A stretch of 64,000 nucleotides of DNA from Lactococcus nasutitermitis (GTDB lineage Bacteria; Bacillota; Bacilli; Lactobacillales; Streptococcaceae): contig NZ_BOVQ01000007.1 in assembly GCF_018403765.1 (NCBI RefSeq), positions 62,001-126,000 of the forward strand, written 5' to 3'. Positions 26,013 to 34,749 of the stretch are shown here, piece after piece. The notes under the pieces are model-generated. The model made no database searches, had not been told where the DNA came from, and saw only the letters and a program-made list of their open reading frames with translations. Position 1 is the stretch's first letter. Every line of letters begins with the position of its first letter. A program made the position numbers and the translations under genes.

Positions 26013-26037
26013 AAAGCTCCTTGTGTACACAAAGAGG
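26013..26037 (-). promoter_or_regulatory. Shine-Dalgarno-sequestering hairpin of thiT
   Basis: On the minus strand CTCTTTGTG pairs with CACAAGGAG, burying the GGAG of thiT. This implies that the riboswitch acts on translation. Confidence 0.6.
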
Positions 26038-26063
26038 ACGAGAACAGAGGGAAAATCCCTCAA

Positions 26064-26144
26064 ACACATTCCTACGCTGGCATTACCCAGATCAGGTCAG
26101 ATGGTATGTCTCAATCGCAAGATTTTCTTGCAATACCCATTGTG
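26064..26144 (-). ncRNA. TPP riboswitch upstream of thiT
   Basis: On the minus strand the conserved THI-box elements are present: TTGAGACATACC, ACCTGATCTGGGTAATGCC and the closing GCGTAGGAATGTG, paired to CACAATGGGT. An additional hairpin GAGGGATTTTCCCTC follows. It should repress thiT when thiamine pyrophosphate is abundant. Confidence 0.92.
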
Positions 26145-26166
26145 CAAAATTTTATTTTACATTACA

Positions 26167-26172
26167 ATTCTA
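26167..26172 (-). promoter_or_regulatory. -10 of the thiT transcript
   Basis: Minus strand TGC-TAGAAT, an extended -10 about 20 bases upstream of the riboswitch. Confidence 0.45.
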
Positions 26173-26202
26173 GCACATTTTAAGTAAAAGTACAGGATTT
26201 AG

Positions 26203-26267
26203 TTTTTTTGACATAGGATAGCCGCTATGAGCTTGCTCATTTATGGATATCCTAGTATTTTTGACAG
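26203..26267. repeat. long palindromic repeat, core type A (copy 2, inverted)
   Basis: Read on the minus strand: CTGTCAAAAA, TACTAGGATATCCATAAATG, AGCAAGCTCATAGCGGCT, ATCCTATGTCAAAAAAA. Here the core also has compensating arms TAGGATA/TATCCTA and ATGAGC/GCTCAT, giving a near-complete hairpin. Confidence 0.7.
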
Positions 26268-26379
26268 AACTATAAAAAATTTTAAAGTCCATATAAAAAA
26301 ATGATAAGTCCAAAGTTAAAAAATTTTGATAAAATTATTCTATAACTTAATCAAACAATAAAAAGTAATCAAGTAACTC

Positions 26380-26626
26380 AACCTATAAAAGTGAGCACAG
26401 AGAGTCTGCACAAAGCTGAGAGCAGACAGAACGGATAGGCTGAAATGGCTTGATACAAGCGCGTGTCAGTGAGGCAAAACAAACTGACAACGGACTGGTT
26501 CACGTTACCGAACTTAAAAAGTTGACCTTTATTTTTTTGACAGAACTGTCAAAAAATTTGAAGGACATAAATTAAGAATGGTACCGCGAATAGTTCGTTT
26601 CTTTTGGGAAATGAACTATTTTATTT
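26380..26626 (+). ncRNA. T-box leader, probably tRNA-Met specific
   Basis: Stem I elements 'AGAGAGTCTGC' and 'GCTGAGAGCAGAC' are followed by a candidate AUG specifier at 26445-26447. The T-box TGGTACCGCG is at 26579-26588. A terminator with AATAGTTC...GAACTATT arms runs over 26589-26626. The bulge UGGU matches a tRNA with discriminator A, as in tRNA-Met, and the downstream genes are metQQNP. A complete palindromic repeat (26532-26556) sits between stem I and the T-box. Confidence 0.85.
26532..26556. repeat. palindromic repeat inside the T-box leader
   Basis: TTTTTTTGACAG, AA, CTGTCAAAAAA. Perfect arms, located in the variable region before the antiterminator. Confidence 0.8.
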
Positions 26627-26698
26627 TATGATTAAGAAAATACACATACTGTTTTTCCAGTATGAAAATTATTGGAATTATATTAGAGGAGAACAAAC

Positions 26699-27556
26699 AT
26701 GAATCCAAGGAACAGAAATATTTTAATTGCAGCGATTGTCGTTATTGTAGTAGTTGTTGCAGGTATCATCGGCGTTACAAGCCATAAAAAATCATCTGCA
26801 AACAGCAAAACAGTCAATATCGGTATTATGACAAGCACTAAGCAAGATGATGCGATTTGGAAAGTTGTTTCAAAAACAGCCAAAGACAAATACGGCATCA
26901 CATTGAAATTCACACATTTCACAGATTATACACAACCAAACAAAGCCTTGCAAAATGGCAGCATCGACCTTGACGCTTTCCAACATTATGCTTTCCTGAA
27001 TGAATGGAACCAAGCAAATAAAACAGACCTTGTTTCTATCGGCGACACAATGATTTCACCTATTCACATCTACTCAAGCAAGTACAAAGATGTCAAAGAT
27101 ATTCCAGATAATGCAACGGTTGCCGTACCAAACGACGCTTCAAACGAAAGTCGCGCCCTTTATGTATTGAAAAGTGCTGGTTTGATTAAACTTGATGTAT
27201 CAGGTGATGCACTTGCAACACCAAAAGATGTCACTGAAAATCCAAAACATCTTGTCATTAAAGAACTTGATGCCGCTCAAACAGCGCGTGCATTGGATTC
27301 AGTAGCTGCTTCTGTTGTCAATTTCAACTATGCAACAGCCGCAAAATTGCCAGAAAATCAATCTATCTACGCTGAACCAATCAACAAAGACAGCGCACAA
27401 TGGATTAACTTGATTGCTGCTAAAAAATCTGAAAAGAACAATAAAATTTACAAAGAAGTTGTCAAAGCTTATGAAACAGCAGCTACGAAAAAAGCAATCA
27501 AAGAACAATATCCAACAGGTGGCGAACTTCCTGCTTGGGGCTTGAAATTAAAATAA
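26699..27556 (+). CDS. metQ: methionine ABC transporter substrate-binding protein MetQ (NlpA family), copy 1
   Basis: 285 residues. After MNPRNRN comes one hydrophobic segment (about 8-28) without a lipobox cysteine, so it is probably anchored by an uncleaved TM helix rather than a lipid. The NlpA/MetQ fold follows: 'VNIGIMTSTKQDDAIWK', 'TQPNKALQNGSIDLDAFQH', 'VAVPNDASNESRALYVL'. First gene under the Met T-box and tandem to a close paralogue. Binds methionine or a related amino acid outside the membrane; exact ligand inferred. Confidence 0.85.
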   Translation: MNPRNRNILIAAIVVIVVVVAGIIGVTSHKKSSANSKTVNIGIMTSTKQDDAIWKVVSKTAKDKYGITLKFTHFTDYTQPNKALQNGSIDLDAFQHYAFLNEWNQANKTDLVSIGDTMISPIHIYSSKYKDVKDIPDNATVAVPNDASNESRALYVLKSAGLIKLDVSGDALATPKDVTENPKHLVIKELDAAQTARALDSVAASVVNFNYATAAKLPENQSIYAEPINKDSAQWINLIAAKKSEKNNKIYKEVVKAYETAATKKAIKEQYPTGGELPAWGLKLK

Positions 27557-27571
27557 AAGGACATTAAAATC

Positions 27572-28432
27572 ATGAATCCAAGAAATAGAAATATTTTGAT
27601 TGCAGCGGTTGTTGTCGTTGTCATTCTGGTTGGCGGATTTTTCGCTCTTAATCATGGCAAATCAACTAAAACTGCGACATCAAAAACTGTAAAAATAGGT
27701 ATTATGAGCGGTGACAAGCAAGACCAAGCCGTTTGGAAAAGCGTTGCAAAAACAGCCAAAGCAAAATACGGCTTAACTTTGAAATTTGTCTATTTTACTG
27801 ATTATATCCAGCCAAATAAAGCCCTTGTTTCAGGTGATATTGATGCGAATGCTTTCCAATCGTTCAACTATGTCAGAGATTGGAACAAAACTTATCACAC
27901 AGATATCGTTTCTGTTGGGAATACTTACATCACACCAATGCACATTTATTCTCAAAAAATCAAGAGTTTTTCTGAATTAAAATCGGGCGACCAAGTGGCA
28001 ATTCCAAATGATGCAACCAATGAAAGTCGTGCCTTGTTTGTCTTGCAAAGTGCTGGTTTGATTAAACTGAACACAACGGACATCACAAAACTTGTCACAA
28101 CAAACGACATCACAAGCAATCCGAAAAATCTAAAAATCAAAGAAGTTGATGCCAGTCAAACACCTCGTGCCCTCAGTTCTGTTGCGATTTCCGTCGTCAA
28201 TTATAATTACGCAACGGCAGCAAAATTACCAAAAAGTGAATCCATCTACATGGAACCACTTGACAAAACTTCCGAACAATACATCAACTTTATCGCTGTA
28301 ACGAAGAAAAACAAAAATAATAAACTTGATAAAGAAGTTGCGAAAGCTTACGCGACAAATGCAACAGCAAAAGCAATCAAAAAAGAATATCCAGATGGTG
28401 GCGAACTTCCCGCTTGGAATTTAAAATTGTAA
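27572..28432 (+). CDS. metQ: methionine ABC transporter substrate-binding protein MetQ, copy 2
   Basis: 286 residues, tandem paralogue of the preceding gene. The N-terminus MNPRNRNILIAA is nearly identical and again lacks a lipobox cysteine. The binding-protein core is diverged ('VKIGIMSGDKQDQAVWK', 'DIDANAFQSFNYV'), which may give a different ligand range. Separated from copy 1 by 15 bases. Confidence 0.85.
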   Translation: MNPRNRNILIAAVVVVVILVGGFFALNHGKSTKTATSKTVKIGIMSGDKQDQAVWKSVAKTAKAKYGLTLKFVYFTDYIQPNKALVSGDIDANAFQSFNYVRDWNKTYHTDIVSVGNTYITPMHIYSQKIKSFSELKSGDQVAIPNDATNESRALFVLQSAGLIKLNTTDITKLVTTNDITSNPKNLKIKEVDASQTPRALSSVAISVVNYNYATAAKLPKSESIYMEPLDKTSEQYINFIAVTKKNKNNKLDKEVAKAYATNATAKAIKKEYPDGGELPAWNLKL

Positions 28433-28442
28433 TAAGACATGA

Positions 28443-28471
28443 AAACTAGCCTGAAAAATACGGGCTAGTTT
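28443..28471 (+). promoter_or_regulatory. intercistronic hairpin between metQ copy 2 and metN
   Basis: AAACTAGCC and GGCTAGTTT, a perfect 9-base stem without a T run. Probably an mRNA-stabilising or ratio-setting structure rather than a full terminator. Confidence 0.5.
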
Positions 28472-28503
28472 AGTGCTACCAACAGGAAAAAAGAAAGGAT
28501 TTT

Positions 28504-29649
28504 ATGGCAAATATTATTGAACTCAATCATCTTAGCGTGACATTTGCAGGACAAAAAATCAAGAAAAAAGAACAGGATAAAGACAAAGCCAGTCGTGGCT
28601 TGATAACAGCCGTTTCTGATGCGACATTGCACATTGAAAAAGGCGATATTTATGGAGTCATTGGTTATTCTGGCGCTGGGAAATCAACCTTAGTACGTAC
28701 GATTAACCTCCTTCAAGCGCCAACAACAGGACAAATCATTGTCAATGATGAAGTCATTTTCGACAGTGAAAATCCTGTACGCTTTAAAGGAGAGCAACTT
28801 CGCCGTTTTCGTCAGAAAATCGGCATGATTTTCCAACATTTCAATCTTTTAGCAGAAAAAACGGTTTTTGATAATGTCGCTTTTGCTTTGCAACATACGC
28901 AAATCGTTGATGAAAATACAAAGAAAAGTCATTATTTGACAAAAGATGAGAAGATTGAAAAAGTCAATCATTTACTGGAATTAGTAGATTTACAGGATTT
29001 GGCAGGAAAATATCCAGGTCAGCTCTCTGGTGGGCAAAAACAACGTGTTGCGATTGCGCGCGCGCTGGCAAATGACCCTGAAATCTTGATTTCAGATGAA
29101 GCAACTTCTGCACTTGACCCAAAAACAACCAATCAAATCTTGGACTTGCTTAAAGATTTGCATGACCGACTTAATTTGACGATTGTGTTGATTACCCATG
29201 AGATGCAAGTGGTTAAAGAAATTGCCAATAAAATTGCCGTGATGCAAAATGGACAAATCATTGAGAAAAATAATCTGATTGAGATTTTCTCAAATCCTCA
29301 ACAGGAATTGACGAAGCAATTTATCGAAACGACATCAAGTGTCAATCGTTTTATTGCTGGACTGTCTAAAACAGATATTTTGCAAAATCTGGCAGAGGAT
29401 GAAGAATTGGTACATATTGACTTTGGCACAAATGAAATCTCTGAACCAGTGATTTCTAATATCAATAAGAAATTCAACGTGATTACGAGCATTTTCTATG
29501 GAAATGTGGAGATTTTGCAAGGAGCAAGTCTGGGTTCACTTGTGATTGTGCTCAAAGGTGCTGAAAATGAACGTACAGCTGTGAAAGCTTATCTGAAAGA
29601 AATTGGTGTTGCGTTTAAAGTATTGAGTGAGATTGGAGGTAGCAAATGA
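28504..29649 (+). CDS. metN: methionine ABC transporter ATPase MetN
   Basis: 381 residues. Walker A GYSGAGKST at about 54-62, signature LSGGQKQRVAIAR, Walker B EILISDEATSALD. A C-terminal NIL regulatory domain (about 300-375, 'VHIDFGTNEISEPVISNINKKF') senses intracellular methionine in this family. The N-terminus has a short lysine-rich insert before Walker A. It overlaps the permease gene by four bases. Confidence 0.93.
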   Translation: MANIIELNHLSVTFAGQKIKKKEQDKDKASRGLITAVSDATLHIEKGDIYGVIGYSGAGKSTLVRTINLLQAPTTGQIIVNDEVIFDSENPVRFKGEQLRRFRQKIGMIFQHFNLLAEKTVFDNVAFALQHTQIVDENTKKSHYLTKDEKIEKVNHLLELVDLQDLAGKYPGQLSGGQKQRVAIARALANDPEILISDEATSALDPKTTNQILDLLKDLHDRLNLTIVLITHEMQVVKEIANKIAVMQNGQIIEKNNLIEIFSNPQQELTKQFIETTSSVNRFIAGLSKTDILQNLAEDEELVHIDFGTNEISEPVISNINKKFNVITSIFYGNVEILQGASLGSLVIVLKGAENERTAVKAYLKEIGVAFKVLSEIGGSK

Positions 29650-30341
29650 TAGCTTGGTTTAATCATGTTTTTCCAAACGTTGCTTATCTAGGCTGGGGCG
29701 GTGAAACTGGCTGGGGAACAGCGATTGGACAGACACTTTATATGACAGTTGTCTCTGCTATTATTGGCGGAATTTTGGGCTTGATTTTTGGGGTTGGTTT
29801 AGTCGTGACGGCTGATGATGGTATCACGCCAAATAAGATTGTTTTTTGGATTTTTGATAAGATTGTGTCACTTTTTCGTGCCGTTCCTTTTATTATCCTG
29901 CTGGCATTTATTGCCCCTGTCACACAGGCGATTGTTGGAACGCAGATTGGGACAACAGCAGCACTTGTGCCACTTTCACTCGGTGTTTTTCCATTTTATG
30001 CGCGCCAAGTACAAGCTGCACTCGAAGCAGTGGACCACGGGAAAGTGGAAGCTGCGCAAACAGTTGGTGCGGATTTCATTGATATTGTGTTCACGGTTTA
30101 TCTGCGTGAAGAATTATCTGGACTGATTCGTGTATCAACAGTTACGATTATTTCTCTGATTGGATTGACAGCGATGGCTGGTGCGATTGGTTCTGGAGGT
30201 CTGGGAAATACTGCGATTTCTTATGGTTACAACCGTTTTGATAATGATGTTACCTTTATTGCCACCTTATTGATTTTGATTTTTGTACTTTTGGTGCAGT
30301 TGATTGGCGACTTTTTAGCGAAAAAAGTATCGCATAAGTAG
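29646..30341 (+). CDS. metP: methionine ABC transporter permease MetP/MetI
   Basis: 231 residues, five to six TM helices. The EAA loop is 'EAAQTVGADFIDIVFTVYL', which docks on MetN. Last gene of the T-box-controlled metQQNP operon. Confidence 0.92.
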   Translation: MIAWFNHVFPNVAYLGWGGETGWGTAIGQTLYMTVVSAIIGGILGLIFGVGLVVTADDGITPNKIVFWIFDKIVSLFRAVPFIILLAFIAPVTQAIVGTQIGTTAALVPLSLGVFPFYARQVQAALEAVDHGKVEAAQTVGADFIDIVFTVYLREELSGLIRVSTVTIISLIGLTAMAGAIGSGGLGNTAISYGYNRFDNDVTFIATLLILIFVLLVQLIGDFLAKKVSHK

Positions 30342-30398
30342 GTTTTTATTTTTAATAATATAAATAAAAACCGAACAATCGAGAGAATATCGCAAACG

Positions 30399-30424
30399 AA
30401 CGTAATCTTATGATTACGTTTTGG
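30399..30424 (+). terminator. probable terminator of metQQNP
   Basis: AACGTAATC, TTAT, GATTACGTT, followed by only a short T run; moderate strength. Confidence 0.55.
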
Positions 30425-30478
30425 TGGATTTTAGATATAATAAAGATGTACTTATTTTGAATTTTGAAGGAAAATAAT

Positions 30479-31027
30479 ATGAAAAATAATTCTGTAAGAA
30501 TCGTTGTAGCGACAGGTATTGGCGCTGCGTTGTTTGTAATCATCGGTTGGCTGATAAATATTCCTACACCGATACCAAATACAAGTATTCAGCTGCAGTA
30601 TGCTGTTTTGGCACTGTTTTCTGCCTTGTTTGGACCTTTGGCTGGCTTTTTGATTGGTTTTATCGGTCATGCGCTGAAAGATTCATTTTTATATGGTTCG
30701 CCTTGGTGGACTTGGGTTCTTGGTTCAGGAATTGAGGGCTTGCTCCTTGCTTTTGCTGTGAAACGTGACAAGTTGACTCAGGGAATTTTTGGTGCTTCTG
30801 AGATTGTACGTTTCAATGTTGTGCAATTAGTGACAAATGTATTGGTTTGGGGCTTGATTGCACCAGTTGGAGATATTTTGGTTTATAATGAACCAGCAAA
30901 TAAAGTCTTCACACAAGGTGTGGTTGCTGGTCTTGCTAATGCTGTAACGATTGCGATTGCTGGTACTTTACTTTTGAAATTGTATGCTGCAACACGGACA
31001 AAATCAGGGTCACTTGACAAAGAATAA
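30479..31027 (+). CDS. ydcD: ECF transporter S-component, UPF0397 family (YdcD)
   Basis: 182 residues, five to six TM helices, in the UPF0397/PF07155 family of ECF substrate-binding components. 'FGPLAGFLIGFIGHALKDSFLYGSPWWTWVLGSG' in two parts is typical. GAAGG precedes the ATG at 30479; an in-frame TTG 15 bases upstream lacks support. It forms a complete transporter with the next two genes. The vitamin transported is not determined by sequence. Confidence 0.85.
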   Translation: MKNNSVRIVVATGIGAALFVIIGWLINIPTPIPNTSIQLQYAVLALFSALFGPLAGFLIGFIGHALKDSFLYGSPWWTWVLGSGIEGLLLAFAVKRDKLTQGIFGASEIVRFNVVQLVTNVLVWGLIAPVGDILVYNEPANKVFTQGVVAGLANAVTIAIAGTLLLKLYAATRTKSGSLDKE

Positions 31028-31135
31028 CTCTGAGTAGAAATTTATGATAAAATGAAAGGCAGCAATTTAATTTGTTGCCTGATTTTTTGCAAGAATACGA
31101 GAAAATCAGATTTTTTAGAATAATAAAGAGAAAAA

Positions 31136-32833
31136 ATGAAACCACTTATTTCGTTTGAAAATTTTACATTTAAATATGATTTACAAAAAAATCCAACCTT
31201 GAAAAACATCAATCTGGAGATTTTTGCGGGAGAAAAAGTTTTGATTGTTGGCCCTTCTGGGTCTGGAAAATCAACGATTGGACAGTGTTTGAACGGAATT
31301 ATTCCGCATTTGTACAAGGGAGAAGCGACTGGGAAGCTGCGGATTGATGAGCTGGAATTTGGTGCGTCGATTGCGGATTTATCTGGCGAAGTGTCAACGA
31401 TTTTGCAGGATACAGATGGGCAGTTTATTGGCTTGACAGTGGCTGAGGATATTGCCTTTTCCTTGGAAAATGACGGGACAGAATTGTCAAAAATGAAAGC
31501 AGCCGTGACAAAATGGTCAAAAGTGACAGAGGTTGATAAATTGTTGTCAAAACGTCCGCAGGACTTATCAGGTGGACAAAAACAACGTGTGTCACTTGCT
31601 GGTGTGTTGATTGACGAGTCGCCGATTTTACTATTTGATGAACCGTTGGCAAATCTTGACCCGCAGGCTTGTCAGGAAACGATTGCGCTGATGAAGAAAA
31701 TTCATGCGGAAAATCAAGTGACAACGATTGTGATTGAACACCGGATTGAGGAAATGCTGCCGCTGGGAATTGACAAGATTGTCGTGGTGGATGATGGGCA
31801 GATTGTTGCTGTTGGGACACCAGATGAGTTGTTGAGAACGGATATTTTTGAGCAACACAATATGCGTGAACCACTGTATTTGTCTGCATTGAAAGCTTGT
31901 CATGCAGAGAATACTCTGTCAAAATTTGATGACCTTTCGACATTTTTTGACAGTTCTGTCAAAAATAAATTGGCACAATTTGTCAGTGATTTTCAGCCGG
32001 AAACAGTGCCTGTCAAATCTGACAAGATTTTGTCTGTACAAAATATGTCTGTCAGTTTTGACGGGACGGAAGTTTTGCATGATTTGAACGTGGATATCTT
32101 TGAGGGAGAGAAGATTTCGATTGTTGGTAAAAATGGTGTTGGAAAATCAACATTTGCCAATAGTTTGTGTCATTTTGTGAAGTCAGAGACAAAAATTATT
32201 TATCGTGACAAGGATATTAGCGATGATACGATTGCTGAACGAGCAGCGCGGATTGGCTATATCATGCAAAATCCTAATCTGATGATTTCACAAAATATTG
32301 TCAAAGATGAAATTGCTTTCGGACTGACTTTGCGAGGTTTTGACGAAACTGTCAAAAATGAAAAAGTTGATAAAATCCTCAAAGTCTGCGGTCTTTATCC
32401 TTTTCGTAACTGGCCAATCAGCTCGCTGAGTTACGGACAGAAAAAGCGTGTGACGATTGCCAGTATTCTGGTGCTGGAACCAGAGATTTTGCTGCTTGAT
32501 GAACCAACAGCAGCGCAGGATTTGAAATCTTATCGCGACATTATGGATTTTCTTGATGAACTCAATCAGACCTTGAAGCTGACAATGATTATGATTACGC
32601 ACGATATGCACTTGATTACCGAATACACAGACAGAACGCTCGTTTTCGCAGATGGCAAGATTGTCGCTGACAAAACACCGAGTGAAGTACTCGCTTCTGA
32701 CGAACTTATCAAAATCGGTAATCTCGCTCAGCCCAGTCTTTATGAACTGGCTGATAAAGCAGAGATTGACCCTGTAAAGTTGACACGGACTTTTGTGAGC
32801 TACACAAAGTCACATGGGGGTGCGCATGAATAA
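31136..32833 (+). CDS. ECF transporter duplicated ATPase (YkoD-like)
   Basis: 565 residues containing two ATPase domains in one chain. First half: Walker A GPSGSGKST, LSGGQKQRVSLA, LLFDEPLANLD. Second half: GKNGVGKST, LSYGQKKRVTIA, LLLDEPTAAQD. Energises uptake through the UPF0397 S-component. The linker between domains (about residues 269-276) includes FDSSVK, encoded by a perfect palindromic repeat; a degenerate copy encodes FDETVK in the second domain. Its stop codon overlaps the permease start. Confidence 0.9.
   Translation: MKPLISFENFTFKYDLQKNPTLKNINLEIFAGEKVLIVGPSGSGKSTIGQCLNGIIPHLYKGEATGKLRIDELEFGASIADLSGEVSTILQDTDGQFIGLTVAEDIAFSLENDGTELSKMKAAVTKWSKVTEVDKLLSKRPQDLSGGQKQRVSLAGVLIDESPILLFDEPLANLDPQACQETIALMKKIHAENQVTTIVIEHRIEEMLPLGIDKIVVVDDGQIVAVGTPDELLRTDIFEQHNMREPLYLSALKACHAENTLSKFDDLSTFFDSSVKNKLAQFVSDFQPETVPVKSDKILSVQNMSVSFDGTEVLHDLNVDIFEGEKISIVGKNGVGKSTFANSLCHFVKSETKIIYRDKDISDDTIAERAARIGYIMQNPNLMISQNIVKDEIAFGLTLRGFDETVKNEKVDKILKVCGLYPFRNWPISSLSYGQKKRVTIASILVLEPEILLLDEPTAAQDLKSYRDIMDFLDELNQTLKLTMIMITHDMHLITEYTDRTLVFADGKIVADKTPSEVLASDELIKIGNLAQPSLYELADKAEIDPVKLTRTFVSYTKSHGGAHE
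31943..31965. repeat. palindromic repeat inside ECF ATPase gene, inter-domain linker
   Basis: TTTTTTGACAG, TT, CTGTCAAAAA. Perfect, translated as FFDSSVKN. Confidence 0.8.
32338..32357. repeat. degenerate palindromic repeat inside ECF ATPase gene
   Basis: TTTTGACGAAACTGTCAAAA, translated as FDETVK. Confidence 0.5.
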
Positions 32834-33641
32834 TCAACTTCTTGGCTACACACCGGGAAATAGTTTTGTTTACAAGCTCAATGCAACAGCCAAACTCCTC
32901 TTTTTTGTATTGATTTCGGTGAGTGCAATGACAACTTACGACACGCGTTTTCTGGCGTTTGTTGCAGTTTCCTCACTCGTTATTTTTCGGCTGTCGGGTA
33001 TTCCATTTCGCTCGGTAAAGCGTGTCGCACAGTTTGCAGCACTTTTTGCAGTGTTAAATATTATCTTTGTCTTTCTATTTGACCCAAATTATGGCGCAAG
33101 ACTTTATGGCTCACACACGGAAATTTTTGGCTGGCTAACGGCAGAAGAACTTTTTTATCTGTTTAATCTTGTGTTGAAATATTTCTGTACAATTCCACTG
33201 GCTTTGCTCTTTATCTTGACGACAAATCCAAGTCAATTTGCCAGTTCACTCAATCGTATCGGAATTCCTTATCGCTCATCTTACTCAGTGTCTCTGGCGC
33301 TGCGTTATATTCCTGATATGCAAGAAAAGTTTGTCGCTATTCGCAATGCGCAAGAAGCGCGCGGTATGGAACTTTCTAAAAAAGGTAATCTTCTCAATAA
33401 AATAAAAATGAATGTCCAACTTATGCTTCCTTTGATTTTCTCAAGTTTAGAGCAGATTGACAGTGTGAGTACTGCGATGGAGCTTCGGAGATTTGGCAAG
33501 CGAAAAAAACGGACTTGGTATAGTTTTGTGCCACTCAAAACAGCTGATTTTGTTCTTATCGGACTTGCGCTACTGGGTGTAGCGACAGTGATTGCTCTCT
33601 TTTTTGTCAATCAGGGCAGATTTTTCAATCCATTTCGTTAA
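32826..33641 (+). CDS. ECF transporter permease component (EcfT/CbiQ family)
   Basis: 271 residues starting MNNQLLGYTPG, about five TM helices. 'AQEARGMEL' near residue 180 is the first coupling-helix Ala-Arg-Gly motif of EcfT proteins, and 'TAMELRRFG' is the second. GGGGGTG upstream selects the ATG at 32826 rather than one 12 bases earlier. It overlaps the ATPase gene by eight bases. Confidence 0.88.
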   Translation: MNNQLLGYTPGNSFVYKLNATAKLLFFVLISVSAMTTYDTRFLAFVAVSSLVIFRLSGIPFRSVKRVAQFAALFAVLNIIFVFLFDPNYGARLYGSHTEIFGWLTAEELFYLFNLVLKYFCTIPLALLFILTTNPSQFASSLNRIGIPYRSSYSVSLALRYIPDMQEKFVAIRNAQEARGMELSKKGNLLNKIKMNVQLMLPLIFSSLEQIDSVSTAMELRRFGKRKKRTWYSFVPLKTADFVLIGLALLGVATVIALFFVNQGRFFNPFR

Positions 33642-33666
33642 AGAGCTTTAATTAGCTCTTTTTTTA
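33640..33666 (+). terminator. terminator of the ECF operon
   Basis: AAGAGCT, TTAATT, AGCTCTT, then T7. Confidence 0.88.
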
Positions 33667-33677
33667 TCCTTATAATC

Positions 33678-33706
33678 TTGCCAATTTATAGAAAATATGT
33701 CATAAT
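33678..33706 (+). promoter_or_regulatory. promoter of the XRE-fhu operon
   Basis: -35 TTGCCA, 17-base spacer, -10 CATAAT (33701-33706). GAGGAGG precedes the XRE start codon. Confidence 0.55.
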
Positions 33707-33752
33707 AGATGATGTAAAAAACATTTGACAAATTTTTGCGAGGAGGCATTCC

Positions 33753-34046
33753 ATGGAAAATAAAATCCGCGAATTGCGTCGGACTTACCATCTGTCACAA
33801 GAAGACATTGCGCACATTGCGCACGTCAGCAGACAGACGATAAATGCGATTGAAAATGACAAATATGACCCAGAGCTAACGCTTGCTTTTAAGCTTGCAG
33901 AAACGCTCAATACTACTGTTGATGACCTTTTCAGTTACCAAAAGGCTGTGGTAAAAAGGAAAGAAAACGATGTATTTTGGTGCGAAAAATATCAGTGTGT
34001 CTTATGGAAAAGAGCAAGTTTTAAAGAATCTGACACTCTCGATTGA
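33753..34046 (+). CDS. XRE-family transcriptional regulator overlapping fhuC
   Basis: 97 residues. Residues 1-68 are a compact Cro/CI helix-turn-helix of the YozG type ('LSQEDIAHIAHVSRQTINAIENDKYDPELTLAFKLA', then 'VDDLF'). Relatives normally end soon after this; here the frame continues 29 residues into the start of fhuC, a 77-base overlap. The tail is just fhuC sequence read in another frame. First gene of the siderophore import operon; a role in its control is inferred. Confidence 0.75.
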   Translation: MENKIRELRRTYHLSQEDIAHIAHVSRQTINAIENDKYDPELTLAFKLAETLNTTVDDLFSYQKAVVKRKENDVFWCEKYQCVLWKRASFKESDTLD

Positions 34047-34749
34047 GCCAGAAAAAACGACTGCAATCATTGGTGTGAACGGCTCTGGTAAGTCAACACT
34101 TTTACGAGCGATGGGACGACTTCTCAAATGCGATGGAGAGATTATCTTTGAGAATCAATCTCTAAAAAAACTAAGCAATCTTGAAATCGCACGGAAAATT
34201 GCGCTTTTGCCACAATCTGTGCAAGTGCCAGAAGAAATTACGGTTTACGAGTTGGTAAGTTTGGGCAGATTTCCTCATCAACGCTTTATGCAACAATCCT
34301 TGTCGCAAGAAGATGAGCAGTTTATCGAGAAGATTATGCGCGCAACGAATACTTGGAATATGCGTGAGAGTAAGGTTTCAGAGCTTTCTGGTGGGCAACG
34401 TCAGCGCGTACTGATTACGATGATTTTGGCGCAGGATAGTGAGATTATTTTGCTTGATGAACCAACGACTTATCTGGACGTTGTGCATCAGCTAGATATT
34501 TTGAAATTGCTCAAAGATTTTGCGACAGAATTGAAAAAAACAGTCGTCTATGTCATTCACGACCTCAATCAAGCCGCACGATTTGCGGATAATATGGTTG
34601 TTCTCAAAAATGGTGAATTGTTCAAATCTGGTAAGGTTTCAGAGGTTTTTACAGAAGAAAATTTACATGAAGCTTTCGGACTTGATGTCACTTTAGGTTG
34701 CGATACTTTTACACATTCATTGATGATTACAGGAGTAAAATATGGCTAG
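33970..34749 (+). CDS. fhuC: iron-siderophore ABC transporter ATPase FhuC
   Basis: 259 residues. Walker A GVNGSGKST (about 36-44), signature LSGGQRQRVLI, Walker B IILLDEPTTYLD, and 'DLNQAARFADNMVVLKNG', all typical of FhuC/FecE ATPases. AAAGGAAAG upstream of the ATG lies within the XRE reading frame. It overlaps the permease gene by eight bases. Confidence 0.9.
   Translation: MYFGAKNISVSYGKEQVLKNLTLSIEPEKTTAIIGVNGSGKSTLLRAMGRLLKCDGEIIFENQSLKKLSNLEIARKIALLPQSVQVPEEITVYELVSLGRFPHQRFMQQSLSQEDEQFIEKIMRATNTWNMRESKVSELSGGQRQRVLITMILAQDSEIILLDEPTTYLDVVHQLDILKLLKDFATELKKTVVYVIHDLNQAARFADNMVVLKNGELFKSGKVSEVFTEENLHEAFGLDVTLGCDTFTHSLMITGVKYG

Noticed and set aside
33950-34046. Frameshift error at the XRE/fhuC overlap
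   Set aside because: Both genes have intact domains and fhuC has its own ribosome-binding site; nothing in the sequence demands an error, so it is reported only as an unusual overlap.
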